Shown: positions 55,345-64,000 of the stretch, in pieces
Numbering within the stretch: the first letter of the stretch is position 1
Layout: the number at the start of each line of letters is the position of its first letter
Assembly: GCF_001693255.1 (NCBI RefSeq)
Contig: NZ_CP016474.1
Span: 124,001-188,000, forward strand
Direction of reading: 5' to 3'
Length of the DNA: 64,000 nucleotides
Source: Picosynechococcus sp. PCC 7003
GTDB lineage: Bacteria; Cyanobacteriota; Cyanobacteriia; Cyanobacteriales; MRBY01
Translations under genes and position numbers: made by a program
The notes under the pieces: model-generated
Told to the model about the DNA's origin: nothing
The model's input: the letters and a program-made list of their open reading frames with translations, nothing else
The model's database searches: none

Positions 55345-55663
55345 GGGATGGGCTCCTCCGTTGCGCGAATTTTGGACTGATACAGGGTAGGCGCTTGCAT
55401 CGGTTTTTTGGCGATCGCCTGTTGTTTCATGTTTTAGCAGAGAATCCAGAACTTCGTGATCCCAGAAGTTATAAAACCTTGACATTTAACGAATTCAATG
55501 ACTTTCGGGCGTTTTTTATGTCAAGAAATAATGACTTTTGTGTTCGGGATAAGTATTTATACTTGCTCAAAAAGACGAATTTGATTGATTCTGCCCCGGG
55601 CCATAGGCAAGGGATTTGGAAATCCGCTAAGATGACATCGCCCATTTGTAACATCCCGACATT

Positions 55664-57004
55664 ATGATTCGTCTCGAAACGGTTTCTCCCCACCAGCAAC
55701 TTGTGATTACGCCGCCTGCATCGGGCCTCAGCTTGCAGGGAAAGGTGCGGATTCCGGGGGACAAGTCTATTTCCCACCGGGCGCTGATGTTGGGGGCGAT
55801 CGCCGAAGGGGAAACGATCATCGAAGGCTTGCTATTGGGGGAAGATCCCCGCAGTACGGCAGCTTGTTTTACGGCGATGGGGGCCAATATTTCAGAATTA
55901 AATGAAACGGAAGTCCGGGTGCAGGGGGTGGGTCTCGGTAATTTGCAGGAACCGGATAATGTCCTCGATGCAGGCAACTCCGGCACTACGATGCGCCTCA
56001 TGTTAGGTCTGTTGGCCTCTTCGGCGGATCGCTTTTTTGCCGTGACGGGGGATGGTTCTTTGCGATCGCGGCCCATGTCCCGTGTCGTTAACCCTCTCAA
56101 GGAAATGGGGGCGCAAATTTGGGGCAAAAAAGGGAATACCCTTGCACCGCTAGCGATTCGAGGACAACACCTAAAAGGCATTCATTACCACTCCCCCATT
56201 GCGTCAGCCCAGGTGAAATCCTGTGTATTGTTGGCAGGACTCTTGGCGGAGGGTCAAACCACCGTTACCGAACCCGCCCTCTCACGGGATCATAGTGAAC
56301 GAATGCTCCGGGCCTTTGGGGCAAATCTCACCATCGATCCAGAAACCCACAGCGTCACCATTGACCCTTACCCGACGTTACGGGGCCAAAAAGTTGTGGT
56401 ACCGGGAGATATTAGTTCGGCAGCTTTTTGGATGGTGGCGGCGGCGATTGTGCCGGATTCTGATTTGACCATTGAAAATGTCGGTATTAACCCGACCCGC
56501 ACCGGGATTATTGAAGCAATGCAGATGATGGGGGCGGACATGACCCTCGACAATGCGCGGGAAGTGGCTGGGGAACCGGTGGCGGATCTGCGGGTGCAAT
56601 ATTCTCCTCTCAAAGGCTGCACCATCGGCGGCGAGATTATCCCTCGGCTCATTGATGAAATTCCGATCCTGGCGGTGGCGGCCTGTTTCGCAGAAGGCAC
56701 AACAATCATTAAAGATGCTGAGGAATTGCGCGTTAAAGAAAGCGATCGCCTTGCCGTGATGGCCGCAGAACTAACGAAAATGGGCGCAAATATCATCGAG
56801 CATCCCGATGGCCTAGAGATTATTGGGGGGGCCACCTTAAACGGCGCAGAAATGGATAGCTACACTGACCATCGCATTGCCATGAGTTTGGCGATCGCCG
56901 CTTTAAATGCCAAGGACGAAACCCGCATCCACCGGGCCGAGGCTGCCTCCATTTCCTATCCGACGTTTGTGGAAACCCTCACCAACGTTTGTCAGGTTGA
57001 ATAA
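55664..57004 (+). CDS. aroA: 5-enolpyruvylshikimate-3-phosphate synthase
   Basis: A 446-residue shikimate-pathway enzyme joining phosphoenolpyruvate to shikimate-3-phosphate. Signature motifs: [19 protein letters not shown] near residue 30, [18 protein letters not shown], and [15 protein letters not shown]. Its stop is nine bases from the convergent P450 stop, so these two genes share almost no terminator space. Confidence 0.97.
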   Translation: MIRLETVSPHQQLVITPPASGLSLQGKVRIPGDKSISHRALMLGAIAEGETIIEGLLLGEDPRSTAACFTAMGANISELNETEVRVQGVGLGNLQEPDNVLDAGNSGTTMRLMLGLLASSADRFFAVTGDGSLRSRPMSRVVNPLKEMGAQIWGKKGNTLAPLAIRGQHLKGIHYHSPIASAQVKSCVLLAGLLAEGQTTVTEPALSRDHSERMLRAFGANLTIDPETHSVTIDPYPTLRGQKVVVPGDISSAAFWMVAAAIVPDSDLTIENVGINPTRTGIIEAMQMMGADMTLDNAREVAGEPVADLRVQYSPLKGCTIGGEIIPRLIDEIPILAVAACFAEGTTIIKDAEELRVKESDRLAVMAAELTKMGANIIEHPDGLEIIGGATLNGAEMDSYTDHRIAMSLAIAALNAKDETRIHRAEAASISYPTFVETLTNVCQVE

Positions 57005-57013
57005 AGGCACAGG

Positions 57014-58381
57014 CTAGATTTTCATTCCGTTAAAGCGCATTTTTACTCCCGTGGCGGGGGACAGGACTAACCCCTTGCGTTTGGCCGCGACGGGCATCTG
57101 ATCCAACAGGGTTAAATCAGCTTGGGTGGCGATCGCCGCCAGACCTAGGCGCAACTCCACCATCGCTAAAGCTTCCCCGGCACAACGGCGCACACCGTCC
57201 CCAAAGGGCATAAATTCATAGGGCGTAAACTGCCGTTCCAGGAACCGTTCAGGGCGAAATTCTCTAGGGTTGGGATAGAGATCCGGGCGTTGGTGGAGCA
57301 GGTAAATTGACCCCATCAACACCGTGCCAGCCTCGATGGAATAATCGAGCAACTGGGTGGTGCTAACGGCTTGGCGAGCAAAGGTAAACATTGCCACGGG
57401 GTTAATGCGTAGGGTTTCATTACAAACCGCCGCCAGATAAGGTAAACGGTAAATATCCATCGGGTCAGGATTTTCACCCAAGGCTGTAATTTCGGCGCGG
57501 ACTTTCGCCATTACCTCCGGGTGGGTCTGGAGCCAATAGGTCCCCCAGGCCATGGCGATCGCCGTGGTTTCGTGGCCCGCAAACAAGAGCAACATCAGCT
57601 CATCCCGCAATTGTTGATCGTCCATGGTGTTGCCTGCTTCGTCGGTGGCGGCCATTAGCAGGGACAAAATGTCAGTCCGCTCCGGGTCGGGATGGGCGCG
57701 GCGTTCCTGCAATTCGGCGTAGATCAACTCATCTAGGGCTTGGCGATCGCGGATGAAACTGCCCCAGGGACTCCAGGCCCCAAAGTCCTTTTGCAGCGAT
57801 GTAAAAAAGAGAAAACTATTGGCGATGGGCGAGGTAAACCGATTCAAAATCTTGCGGGTCATCGCCATAATCGGTGCGTAGCGATCGCCCCCCTGCACCC
57901 CAAAGACCACTTCAATAATGGTGCGCAGGGTAATTTTTTGGGTGATATCCTGCATCTGGAAGGCTTGACCTGGCTTTAACTGGGACAACTCCTCCTTAAT
58001 AATCTGGGTAATGAGCGCCCCATAGTTGTGCATCCGCGCCCCGTGAAACGCAGGCATGATCAGCTTTCTTTCTTGCCGATGGCGATCGCCACTCAAACTC
58101 ACCAAAGACTGTTGGCCCACCAAGGGTTCAATAATGCCATTCAACTCCCCAGGGGCCGCGAAAGCTTGACTACTATTACTTAATAATTGCCGCATCGCCT
58201 CAGGGTGATAGGCCAAAACCAGGGGTTCGCTATAGCCCGCCGCTGGCATATAGGCGAGATCCGGCGCCAGGGCCGCCAAGCGGGTCAAATACCCCACAGG
58301 ATTCAACAACGATTGTAATTTTTGCTGGAATTTGCCCGTAGATAAACGCGGAATAGACTTGAATTCAGTGGCGATCGCCAT
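57014..58381 (-). CDS. Cytochrome P450 (CYP110-like)
   Basis: A 455-residue P450. The I-helix oxygen site AGHETT is near residue 266, the K-helix ExxR appears in ETLR, and the haem loop is FGDGVRRCAGEA with the axial Cys at about residue 400. General likeness to cyanobacterial CYP110-type enzymes, which hydroxylate fatty acids or terpenes, is my impression; the substrate is unknown. No ferredoxin or reductase gene is adjacent. No N-terminal membrane anchor is visible. A divergent gap of 240 bp separates it from ccmR. Confidence 0.88.
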   Translation of the reverse strand: MAIATEFKSIPRLSTGKFQQKLQSLLNPVGYLTRLAALAPDLAYMPAAGYSEPLVLAYHPEAMRQLLSNSSQAFAAPGELNGIIEPLVGQQSLVSLSGDRHRQERKLIMPAFHGARMHNYGALITQIIKEELSQLKPGQAFQMQDITQKITLRTIIEVVFGVQGGDRYAPIMAMTRKILNRFTSPIANSFLFFTSLQKDFGAWSPWGSFIRDRQALDELIYAELQERRAHPDPERTDILSLLMAATDEAGNTMDDQQLRDELMLLLFAGHETTAIAMAWGTYWLQTHPEVMAKVRAEITALGENPDPMDIYRLPYLAAVCNETLRINPVAMFTFARQAVSTTQLLDYSIEAGTVLMGSIYLLHQRPDLYPNPREFRPERFLERQFTPYEFMPFGDGVRRCAGEALAMVELRLGLAAIATQADLTLLDQMPVAAKRKGLVLSPATGVKMRFNGMKI

Positions 58382-58621
58382 AGGTTTGACTCGATAGGGT
58401 TAAATACCTTGTTCCTTTATTGTTGCACTTTTAATCGGGGAACTAAACTTGCCCAAACCTCGCCTAGGCCAGAAATGATCAGAGTTTGACGGGATGCCAC
58501 CGAAAATTTTTATAAAATTTCCTTATATAGAACCGAAACTATGACGATATTTCCTTGTATTGACTCTAGTCTATGGTGTTGCTAAACTCAGGCATAACAG
58601 CACAAGTTCAGGAGTAAACCC

Positions 58622-59557
58622 TTGATCCCTGCGACTCTCCACCAACTCAAGGTGTTTGAAACCACGGCTCGCCACGGTAGTTTTACCAAGGCAGCAGAGG
58701 AGTTATCAATCACCCAACCGACGGTTTCTGGACAAGTGAAACAACTGACCCAGACCATCGGTATGCCACTGTTTGAACATATTGGCCGCAAGCTATATCT
58801 CACAGAAGCAGGTGAGGAACTCCTAGCAACCTGCCAAGAAATCTTTGAACGGTTGGATAACTTTGAGATGAAGTTGGCAGCGCTGCAGGGAGCGAAACGG
58901 GGTCAACTCCGCCTTGGTGTGATCACGACAACTAAATATTTTGTGCCGCGTATCCTGGGGGAATTTTGCCAAGATTACCCAGATATCGATGTGTCTTTGC
59001 AGGTGATCAATCACCAACAACTCCATGATCGGATGGCGGATAATTTGGATGATCTCTATATCCTGAGTAATTTGCCCGATGATCTCGATGTCCATGCGAA
59101 GGCGTTTTTGGACAATCCGTTGGTGGTAGTAGCCCGCGCCGATCATCCCCTGGCACGCCAGAAAAATCTCCCTCTGTCTGTGTTGGACGGGGCAGATTTT
59201 GTCACGCGGGAAATGGGGTCGGGGACACGGCTCGCGGTCGAAAAGCTCCTGGCAGAACATGATGTATCGGTACAGGTGCGCCTGGAACTGGGGTCAAATG
59301 AGGCGATTAAACAGGCGATCGCCGGTGGCCTAGGGATTTCTGTCTTGTCCCGCCATACTTTGATCACGGAGCCTCCCCACGGCGAATTAACGGTCTTGGA
59401 TGTGGAGCATTTTCCGATCCAGCGCCAGTGGTATGTCGCCTACCTCGCCGGGAAACAACTGTCGGTGATTGCCCAAGCCTTTTTGGAGTTTATGGTCCGG
59501 TCTAGCCAGAAAACTCTCGAAAATTCAGGGCGGCGATCGCTCGCTCTGCAACCCTAA
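58622..59557 (+). CDS. ccmR: LysR-type regulator CcmR (NdhR), repressor of CO2-uptake genes
   Basis: A 311-residue LysR protein. The winged helix is TLHQLKVFETTARHGSFTKAAEELSITQPTVSGQVKQL, followed by a two-lobed effector domain with GVITTTKYFVPRIL and SNEAIKQAIAGGLGISVLSRH. It is upstream of ndhF3-ndhD3-cupA on the same strand, the place held by ccmR in PCC 7002-type genomes, and related regulators respond to 2-oxoglutarate and 2-phosphoglycolate. The start is TTG with an AGGAG site seven bases upstream. The assignment rests mainly on context. Confidence 0.8.
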   Translation: MIPATLHQLKVFETTARHGSFTKAAEELSITQPTVSGQVKQLTQTIGMPLFEHIGRKLYLTEAGEELLATCQEIFERLDNFEMKLAALQGAKRGQLRLGVITTTKYFVPRILGEFCQDYPDIDVSLQVINHQQLHDRMADNLDDLYILSNLPDDLDVHAKAFLDNPLVVVARADHPLARQKNLPLSVLDGADFVTREMGSGTRLAVEKLLAEHDVSVQVRLELGSNEAIKQAIAGGLGISVLSRHTLITEPPHGELTVLDVEHFPIQRQWYVAYLAGKQLSVIAQAFLEFMVRSSQKTLENSGRRSLALQP

Positions 59558-59684
59558 AAGCTCAAGATTGTTGGGCCATTTCCCGTGCCTTTGGTAGGTC
59601 GAAGTTGGAAATTGCTCAACCAGTAACAAAGATGGGTCACCATCCCTCTTTACACTAAGCCAATTATTTCAGCGTCATCGTCAT

Positions 59685-61535
59685 ATGAATACTTTTTTCA
59701 GTCAGAGTGTCTGGCTTGTTCCCTGCTATCCTTTGCTGGGAATCGGTCTATCGGCACTATGGATGCCTAGCATCAGCCGAAAAACGGGGCCGCGGCCCGC
59801 AGGCTACGTCAATATGTTGCTTACTTTTATGGCCTTAGTCCATAGTTGCCTTGCCTTTATTGAAAGGTGGCAACAACCCGCCCTCAAACCATCACTGACT
59901 TGGCTCCAGGCGGCGGACTTGACCCTCAGCATCGACCTCGATATTTCCAGCATTACTATCGGGGCGCTGATTCTGATTGCTGGGATTAATTTACTCGCCC
60001 AACTCTATGCCGTGGCCTATTTAGAAATGGATTGGGGCTGGGCGAGATTTTTCGCGACCATGAGCTTGTTCGAAGCAGGGATGTGTGCCTTGGTGCTCTG
60101 CAACTCCCTCTTCTTCAGCTATGTGGTGCTCGAAATTCTGACCCTCGGTACCTATCTGTTGATTGGCTATTGGTTTAACCAGTCCCTCGTGGTAACGGGA
60201 GCCCGGGATGCGTTTTTGACAAAACGGGTCGGGGATCTTTTCCTACTGATGGGTGTGGTGGCCCTGTTGCCCCTCGCCGGAACTTGGAATTTTGATGGTC
60301 TGGCTGAATGGGCGGCGACGGCAGACCTTGATCCAACTTTGGCGACGCTGCTTTGTCTAACGTTAATTGCTGGGCCTTTAGGGAAATGTGCCCAATTTCC
60401 GCTGCACCTCTGGCTCGACGAAGCGATGGAAAGCCCTGTCCCCGCAACAGTGGTGCGGAATAGTCTCGTGGTCGGCACGGGGGCCTGGGTGCTAATTAAG
60501 TTGCAGCCGATTTTTGCCCTCTCGGATTTTGCCTCGACATTCATGATCGCGATTGGGGCAACGACGGCATTGGGGGCGGCCATGGTGGCGATCGCCCAGA
60601 TTGATATCAAACGTTCTTTGTCCTATTCCGTCAGTGCCTACATGGGCATGGTCTTCATGGCGGTAGGTTCTCAACAGGATCAAACGACATTGGTATTGCT
60701 ACTCACCTATGGCGTGGCGATGGCAATTTTGGTGATGGCCATTGGCGGTGTTGTGTTGATTAATATCAGCCAAGATTTAACCCAATATGGTGGTCTCTGG
60801 TCGCGGCGGCCGATTACGGGGATTTGTTACCTCGTCGGCGCGGCTTCCCTTGTTGCCTTACCGCCGTTTGGTGGATTTTGGAGCCTAGCCCAACTGACAA
60901 CGAATTTTTGGAAAACGAGTCCGATTCTAGCGGTGATTCTGATTACGGTAAATGCTTTAACTTCCTTTAGCATCATGCGGGAGTTCGGCCTGATTTTTGG
61001 CGGTAAGCCGAAGCAGATGACTGTGCGATCGCCAGAAGGATTGTGGGCTTTGGTCTTACCGATGGTCATTTTGGCAGGTTTTGCCCTCCATAGTCCTCTG
61101 ATTCTGGCCAAGCTAGACTTTCTTCCCGATTGGCAACAGTTAAATCTCCCCCTAACGGCGGCATTGGTGTTATCCACGGTCACCGGGGCTGGTCTCTCAA
61201 TGTATCTCTATTTGAGTGATCAAGTTAGTAAGCCCATTCACTTGGTGCCGGAGCCGATTCGAGAACTGCTTGCTAAGGATTTATACACTGCGGAATTGTA
61301 TAAAAATACCGTTATTCTCGCGGTGGCTTTTGTTTCAAAAATCATTGACTGGCTAGACCGCTATTTTGTCGATGGTGTAATTAATTTTCTCGGTTTAGCA
61401 ACTCTCTTTGGGGGGCAAACCTTGAAATATAACAACTCTGGTCAAAGTCAATCCTATGCCCTCTCGATTGTGGCCGGTATTCTCCTCTTTATTGCCGCTT
61501 TATCGTATCCTTTGCTGAAGCATTGGCAATTCTAA
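59685..61535 (+). CDS. ndhF3: NDH-1MS subunit NdhF3
   Basis: A 616-residue Nqo12/NuoL-like proton-pumping subunit with about 15 helices. The core has DISSITIGALILIAGINLLAQLYA, GARDAFLTKRVGDLFLLMGV and PLHLWLDEAMESPVPATVV. Being paired with ndhD3 and cupA, it belongs to the inducible, high-affinity CO2-uptake NDH-1 complex of the thylakoid rather than the respiratory NDH-1. Spacing to ndhD3 is 55 bp. Confidence 0.93.
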   Translation: MNTFFSQSVWLVPCYPLLGIGLSALWMPSISRKTGPRPAGYVNMLLTFMALVHSCLAFIERWQQPALKPSLTWLQAADLTLSIDLDISSITIGALILIAGINLLAQLYAVAYLEMDWGWARFFATMSLFEAGMCALVLCNSLFFSYVVLEILTLGTYLLIGYWFNQSLVVTGARDAFLTKRVGDLFLLMGVVALLPLAGTWNFDGLAEWAATADLDPTLATLLCLTLIAGPLGKCAQFPLHLWLDEAMESPVPATVVRNSLVVGTGAWVLIKLQPIFALSDFASTFMIAIGATTALGAAMVAIAQIDIKRSLSYSVSAYMGMVFMAVGSQQDQTTLVLLLTYGVAMAILVMAIGGVVLINISQDLTQYGGLWSRRPITGICYLVGAASLVALPPFGGFWSLAQLTTNFWKTSPILAVILITVNALTSFSIMREFGLIFGGKPKQMTVRSPEGLWALVLPMVILAGFALHSPLILAKLDFLPDWQQLNLPLTAALVLSTVTGAGLSMYLYLSDQVSKPIHLVPEPIRELLAKDLYTAELYKNTVILAVAFVSKIIDWLDRYFVDGVINFLGLATLFGGQTLKYNNSGQSQSYALSIVAGILLFIAALSYPLLKHWQF

Positions 61536-61590
61536 ACGGTAATACGTTAACGATTTTCGCTGAAATATTTATGACCTTCTTCGAAAGATT

Positions 61591-63087
61591 ATGCTGAGTT
61601 TCTTATTGTTCTTACCGCTCGTTGGAATTGGGGCGATCGCCCTTTTTCCCAGACCGCTGACCCGGATTGTGGCGACGGTGTTTACGGTTGTCACCCTGGC
61701 GATCAGTAGTGGGTTATTGATTAACCTCAACCTCCAAGATGCCGGTATGCAATATACCGAATTCCATAATTGGTTAAGCATTCTGGGCCTTAACTACAAC
61801 CTCGGTGTGGACGGTTTATCGTTACCGCTGATTGTCTTAAATAGTTTGCTGACGCTAGTGGCGATCTACAGCATTGGTGAAAACAACCACCGCCCGAAGC
61901 TTTATTACTCTCTCATTTTGTTAATTAATAGTGGGATTACTGGGGCCTTGATTGCCAATAATCTGTTGCTCTTTTTCCTCTTTTATGAAATTGAGTTGAT
62001 TCCTTTCTATTTACTAATTGCCATTTGGGGCGGCGAGAAAAAGGGCTATGCTTCGACTAAATTTTTGATCTACACTGCCATTTCTGGACTCTGTGTGCTG
62101 GCGGCATTTTTAGGGATTGTGTGGCTCAGTCAATCTTCTAATTTTGACTTTGAGAATTTAACCCTAGAAAATCTTGAATTTAATACCAAGGTAATCCTAC
62201 TCACGATTTTATTAATTGGCTTTGGGATCAAAATTCCCCTCGTTCCCCTACATACCTGGCTGCCAGACGCCTATGTGGAAGCAAATCCAGCAGTAACAGT
62301 TCTATTAGGCGGTGTTTTCGCCAAGTTAGGCACCTACGGTTTGGTGCGCTTCGGTTTGCAACTGTTCCCGGATGTCTGGTCTACGGTTTCCCCTGCCCTC
62401 GCGGTTATTGGTACGGTGAGTGTGATGTATGGTTCTCTCGCGGCGATCGCCCAACGGGATCTCAAGCGGATGGTGGCCTACAGTTCCATCGGTCACATGG
62501 GCTATATCTTGGTTTCGACCGCAGCCGGGACAGAGTTAAGCTTGCTCGGTGCGGTGGCGCAAATGATTAGCCATAGTTTGATTTTGGCGCTGTTGTTCCA
62601 CCTCGTTGGCATTATCGAGCGCAAAGTTGGCACCCGGGATCTGGATGTGTTGAATGGCTTGATGAATCCGGTGCGTGGGTTGCCCCTCACCAGTAGCCTC
62701 CTGATTTTGGCGGGGATGGCCAGTGCGGGAATTCCTGGCTTAGTCGGTTTCGTGGCAGAATTTCTCGTGTTCCAAGGCAGCTTTAGCCGTTTCCCGATTC
62801 CGACGCTGTTCTGCATTATTGCGTCTGGTTTAACGGCGGTTTACTTCGTGATTTTGCTCAACCGCACCTGTTTTGGTCGCCTCGACAGTCACACCGCCTA
62901 CTACCCCAAAGTTTTTGCCAGTGAAAAAATTCCGGCGATCGCCCTAACGGTTATTATCCTTTTCCTCGGCTTACAACCCGCCTGGCTCACCCGTTGGATT
63001 GAACCGACAACCAGTCAATTCATTGCTGCTATTCCCACGGTTCAGACCATTGCCTTAAACCCGGCTGAATTGTCGAAAGCACCCTAG
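61591..63087 (+). CDS. ndhD3: NDH-1MS subunit NdhD3
   Basis: A 498-residue Nqo13/NuoM-like antiporter subunit. NLGVDGLSLPLIVLNSLLT, FYEIELIPFYLLIAIWGG, PLHTWLPDAYVEANPAVTVLLGGVFAKLGTYG and YSSIGHMGYILV are all present, so the proton channel Glu and Lys residues are intact. It lies between ndhF3 and cupA and works with them in CO2 hydration coupled to cyclic electron flow. Confidence 0.94.
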   Translation: MLSFLLFLPLVGIGAIALFPRPLTRIVATVFTVVTLAISSGLLINLNLQDAGMQYTEFHNWLSILGLNYNLGVDGLSLPLIVLNSLLTLVAIYSIGENNHRPKLYYSLILLINSGITGALIANNLLLFFLFYEIELIPFYLLIAIWGGEKKGYASTKFLIYTAISGLCVLAAFLGIVWLSQSSNFDFENLTLENLEFNTKVILLTILLIGFGIKIPLVPLHTWLPDAYVEANPAVTVLLGGVFAKLGTYGLVRFGLQLFPDVWSTVSPALAVIGTVSVMYGSLAAIAQRDLKRMVAYSSIGHMGYILVSTAAGTELSLLGAVAQMISHSLILALLFHLVGIIERKVGTRDLDVLNGLMNPVRGLPLTSSLLILAGMASAGIPGLVGFVAEFLVFQGSFSRFPIPTLFCIIASGLTAVYFVILLNRTCFGRLDSHTAYYPKVFASEKIPAIALTVIILFLGLQPAWLTRWIEPTTSQFIAAIPTVQTIALNPAELSKAP

Positions 63088-63142
63088 TAAATCGGCGTTT
63101 TTTGACCCATTCGTCCAGCATTTTCTTAAGGAACAAAGCACT

Positions 63143-64000
63143 ATGATCACCACGAAAATTCCCCCCTCAACCCATCCCCATGCCGATGTGATCCATCGCC
63201 TCGAAGCCGGGGGGTCGATGTTGCCCGACACTCCCGAAAATCTGATGCAAATTATCGGCATCTATAAAGCCTATGCCGTGCCGATGGATTTCTACTGGCG
63301 GGATCTTCTCTACATTGCCGAACAGGTCTTTCTTGAACCCTTCCGCTTCTTTAAATACTTCATTTCCGATGAATATTTAGAGCGGCAAAACCATTACGCG
63401 GGCGACCAAGCTGATCTCCGCATTTGGCGCGGCACCGGTTCGGCCCACCCGGAACTTTTGGAATTTATGAAAAAAGGGGAAACCTTCAAAGCCCCCAAAC
63501 TATTCCACCATCTTTTCCATGACCGGATTAACATGGAATTCGCCGAAGCCTGTATGCAGGCGATGTTGTGGCACGGGCGGGACATGGGTATGGGGCAGTT
63601 CGACGCTTACCTCGATTCCGACGAATACAAAGCCAACGCCGACCGCGCGATCAAAGCCTACTTCAAGAAAAATCCGGTCATGTTGGGTCTCTATAAACTC
63701 TTCCCCGATATGTTCCTGGAGCAGGTGCGCGAACTCTCCTACTACGCTAACCTCGGCCTTTTTTGGGAGGTGATGGCGCCCGTCTTCTTTGAAATGTCTG
63801 ATATCTACGATGAAGGCGGATTTAAAGGCGTACCCGATGCGATGAATTTCTTGGTGAATGGGATTTTTGCGATCGCCGGCCGACCCATTTACCACCACGT
63901 CTATATCGACGGCGAATGTTTTGAAATTATTCCCAAATCCAAAGGGTTTACCTGGCTCTATGAAGCCGCTTTACCCTACGTCGAAGCCGTGTTTTATCGC
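63143..64000 (+). CDS. cupA: CO2-uptake protein CupA (ChpY), 3' end cut off by the window
   Basis: The first 286 residues of CupA, the NDH-1MS-specific protein thought to hydrate CO2. The opening MITTKIPPSTHPHADVIHRLEAGGSMLPDTP and the DFYWRDLLYIAEQVFL, RINMEFAEACMQAMLWHGRDMG and ELSYYANLGLFWEVMAPVFFEMSD segments match the family. The frame is open to the window end. An AAGGA ribosome site precedes the ATG. cupS would be expected next in the operon. Confidence 0.93.
   Translation, partial: MITTKIPPSTHPHADVIHRLEAGGSMLPDTPENLMQIIGIYKAYAVPMDFYWRDLLYIAEQVFLEPFRFFKYFISDEYLERQNHYAGDQADLRIWRGTGSAHPELLEFMKKGETFKAPKLFHHLFHDRINMEFAEACMQAMLWHGRDMGMGQFDAYLDSDEYKANADRAIKAYFKKNPVMLGLYKLFPDMFLEQVRELSYYANLGLFWEVMAPVFFEMSDIYDEGGFKGVPDAMNFLVNGIFAIAGRPIYHHVYIDGECFEIIPKSKGFTWLYEAALPYVEAVFYR

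Noticed and set aside
55627-56181. A 184-codon frame antisense to aroA
   Set aside because: It overlaps the conserved active-site region of aroA and has only shadow-like composition.

Overview
The window is chromosomal DNA from a unicellular cyanobacterium, most likely close to Picosynechococcus (Synechococcus sp. PCC 7002 type). This rests on photosystem II genes (psbA, psbZ), cytochrome c6, many cyanobacterial conserved families (Ycf20, DUF3611, UPF0367, COP23, Tic20, DUF4278, DUF4912), the omega-3 desaturase desB, a ccmR-ndhF3-ndhD3-cupA cluster, and very frequent HIP1 octamers (GCGATCGC) on both strands. The genus is inferred from recognised gene content; no database was searched.

Layout. 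1-11.4 kb: 3' part of der, a saccharopine-dehydrogenase-like reductase, a formate/nitrite transporter, trmH, an Rrf2 regulator with a GFA-family protein, a cyAbrB regulator, an overlapping small-protein/MerR/eda operon, a lone sugar-ABC permease, murJ, psbZ, ribH and tRNA-Gly. 11.5-18.8 kb: a class A penicillin-binding protein convergent with an OmpR-type regulator, an IS-derived 290-bp remnant, a DUF4278 gene, clpC and ycf20. 18.8-30.7 kb: DUF3611, a membrane GTPase/unknown/NFACT run, groEL2 under a CIRCE operator, a CBS-PAS hybrid kinase and a glycosyltransferase. 30.9-43.8 kb: an unrecognised secreted protein, a 5'-nucleotidase-like metallophosphatase, a TM-helix-repeat channel-like protein, small conserved genes, an ABC ATPase, dut, psbA (high-light type D1, Glu130), a lytic transglycosylase and desB. 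43.9-49.3 kb: two different TnpB-only IS200/IS605-type elements flanking Tic20-like, COP23-like and pfkA genes. 49.3-64 kb: a coiled-coil protein and an unknown protein, a phosphohexomutase, an ABC ATPase, petJ, a DUF4912 protein, aroA, a cytochrome P450, then ccmR and the CO2-uptake operon ndhF3-ndhD3-cupA, which runs off the end.

Most of the window is ordinary housekeeping and photosynthesis DNA. The least ordinary parts are the mobile elements. The first element (about 43974-45476) carries an intact TnpB and, divergently, a 45-residue ribbon-helix-helix protein where tnpA would normally lie; the 28-bp gap between them holds two perfect dyads that each overlap a start codon. A 290-bp derivative of the same family at 14902-15191 keeps both ends, including the last 156 bp (hand alignment: 10 mismatches), and may act as a stand-alone guide-RNA locus. 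The second element (about 47955-49332) appears to supply the stop codon of a neighbouring host gene. Other notable sites are a hairpin in the psbA leader that reads as an intrinsic terminator on the antisense strand, a dyad over the petJ -35 box, and UUG starts for petJ and ccmR.
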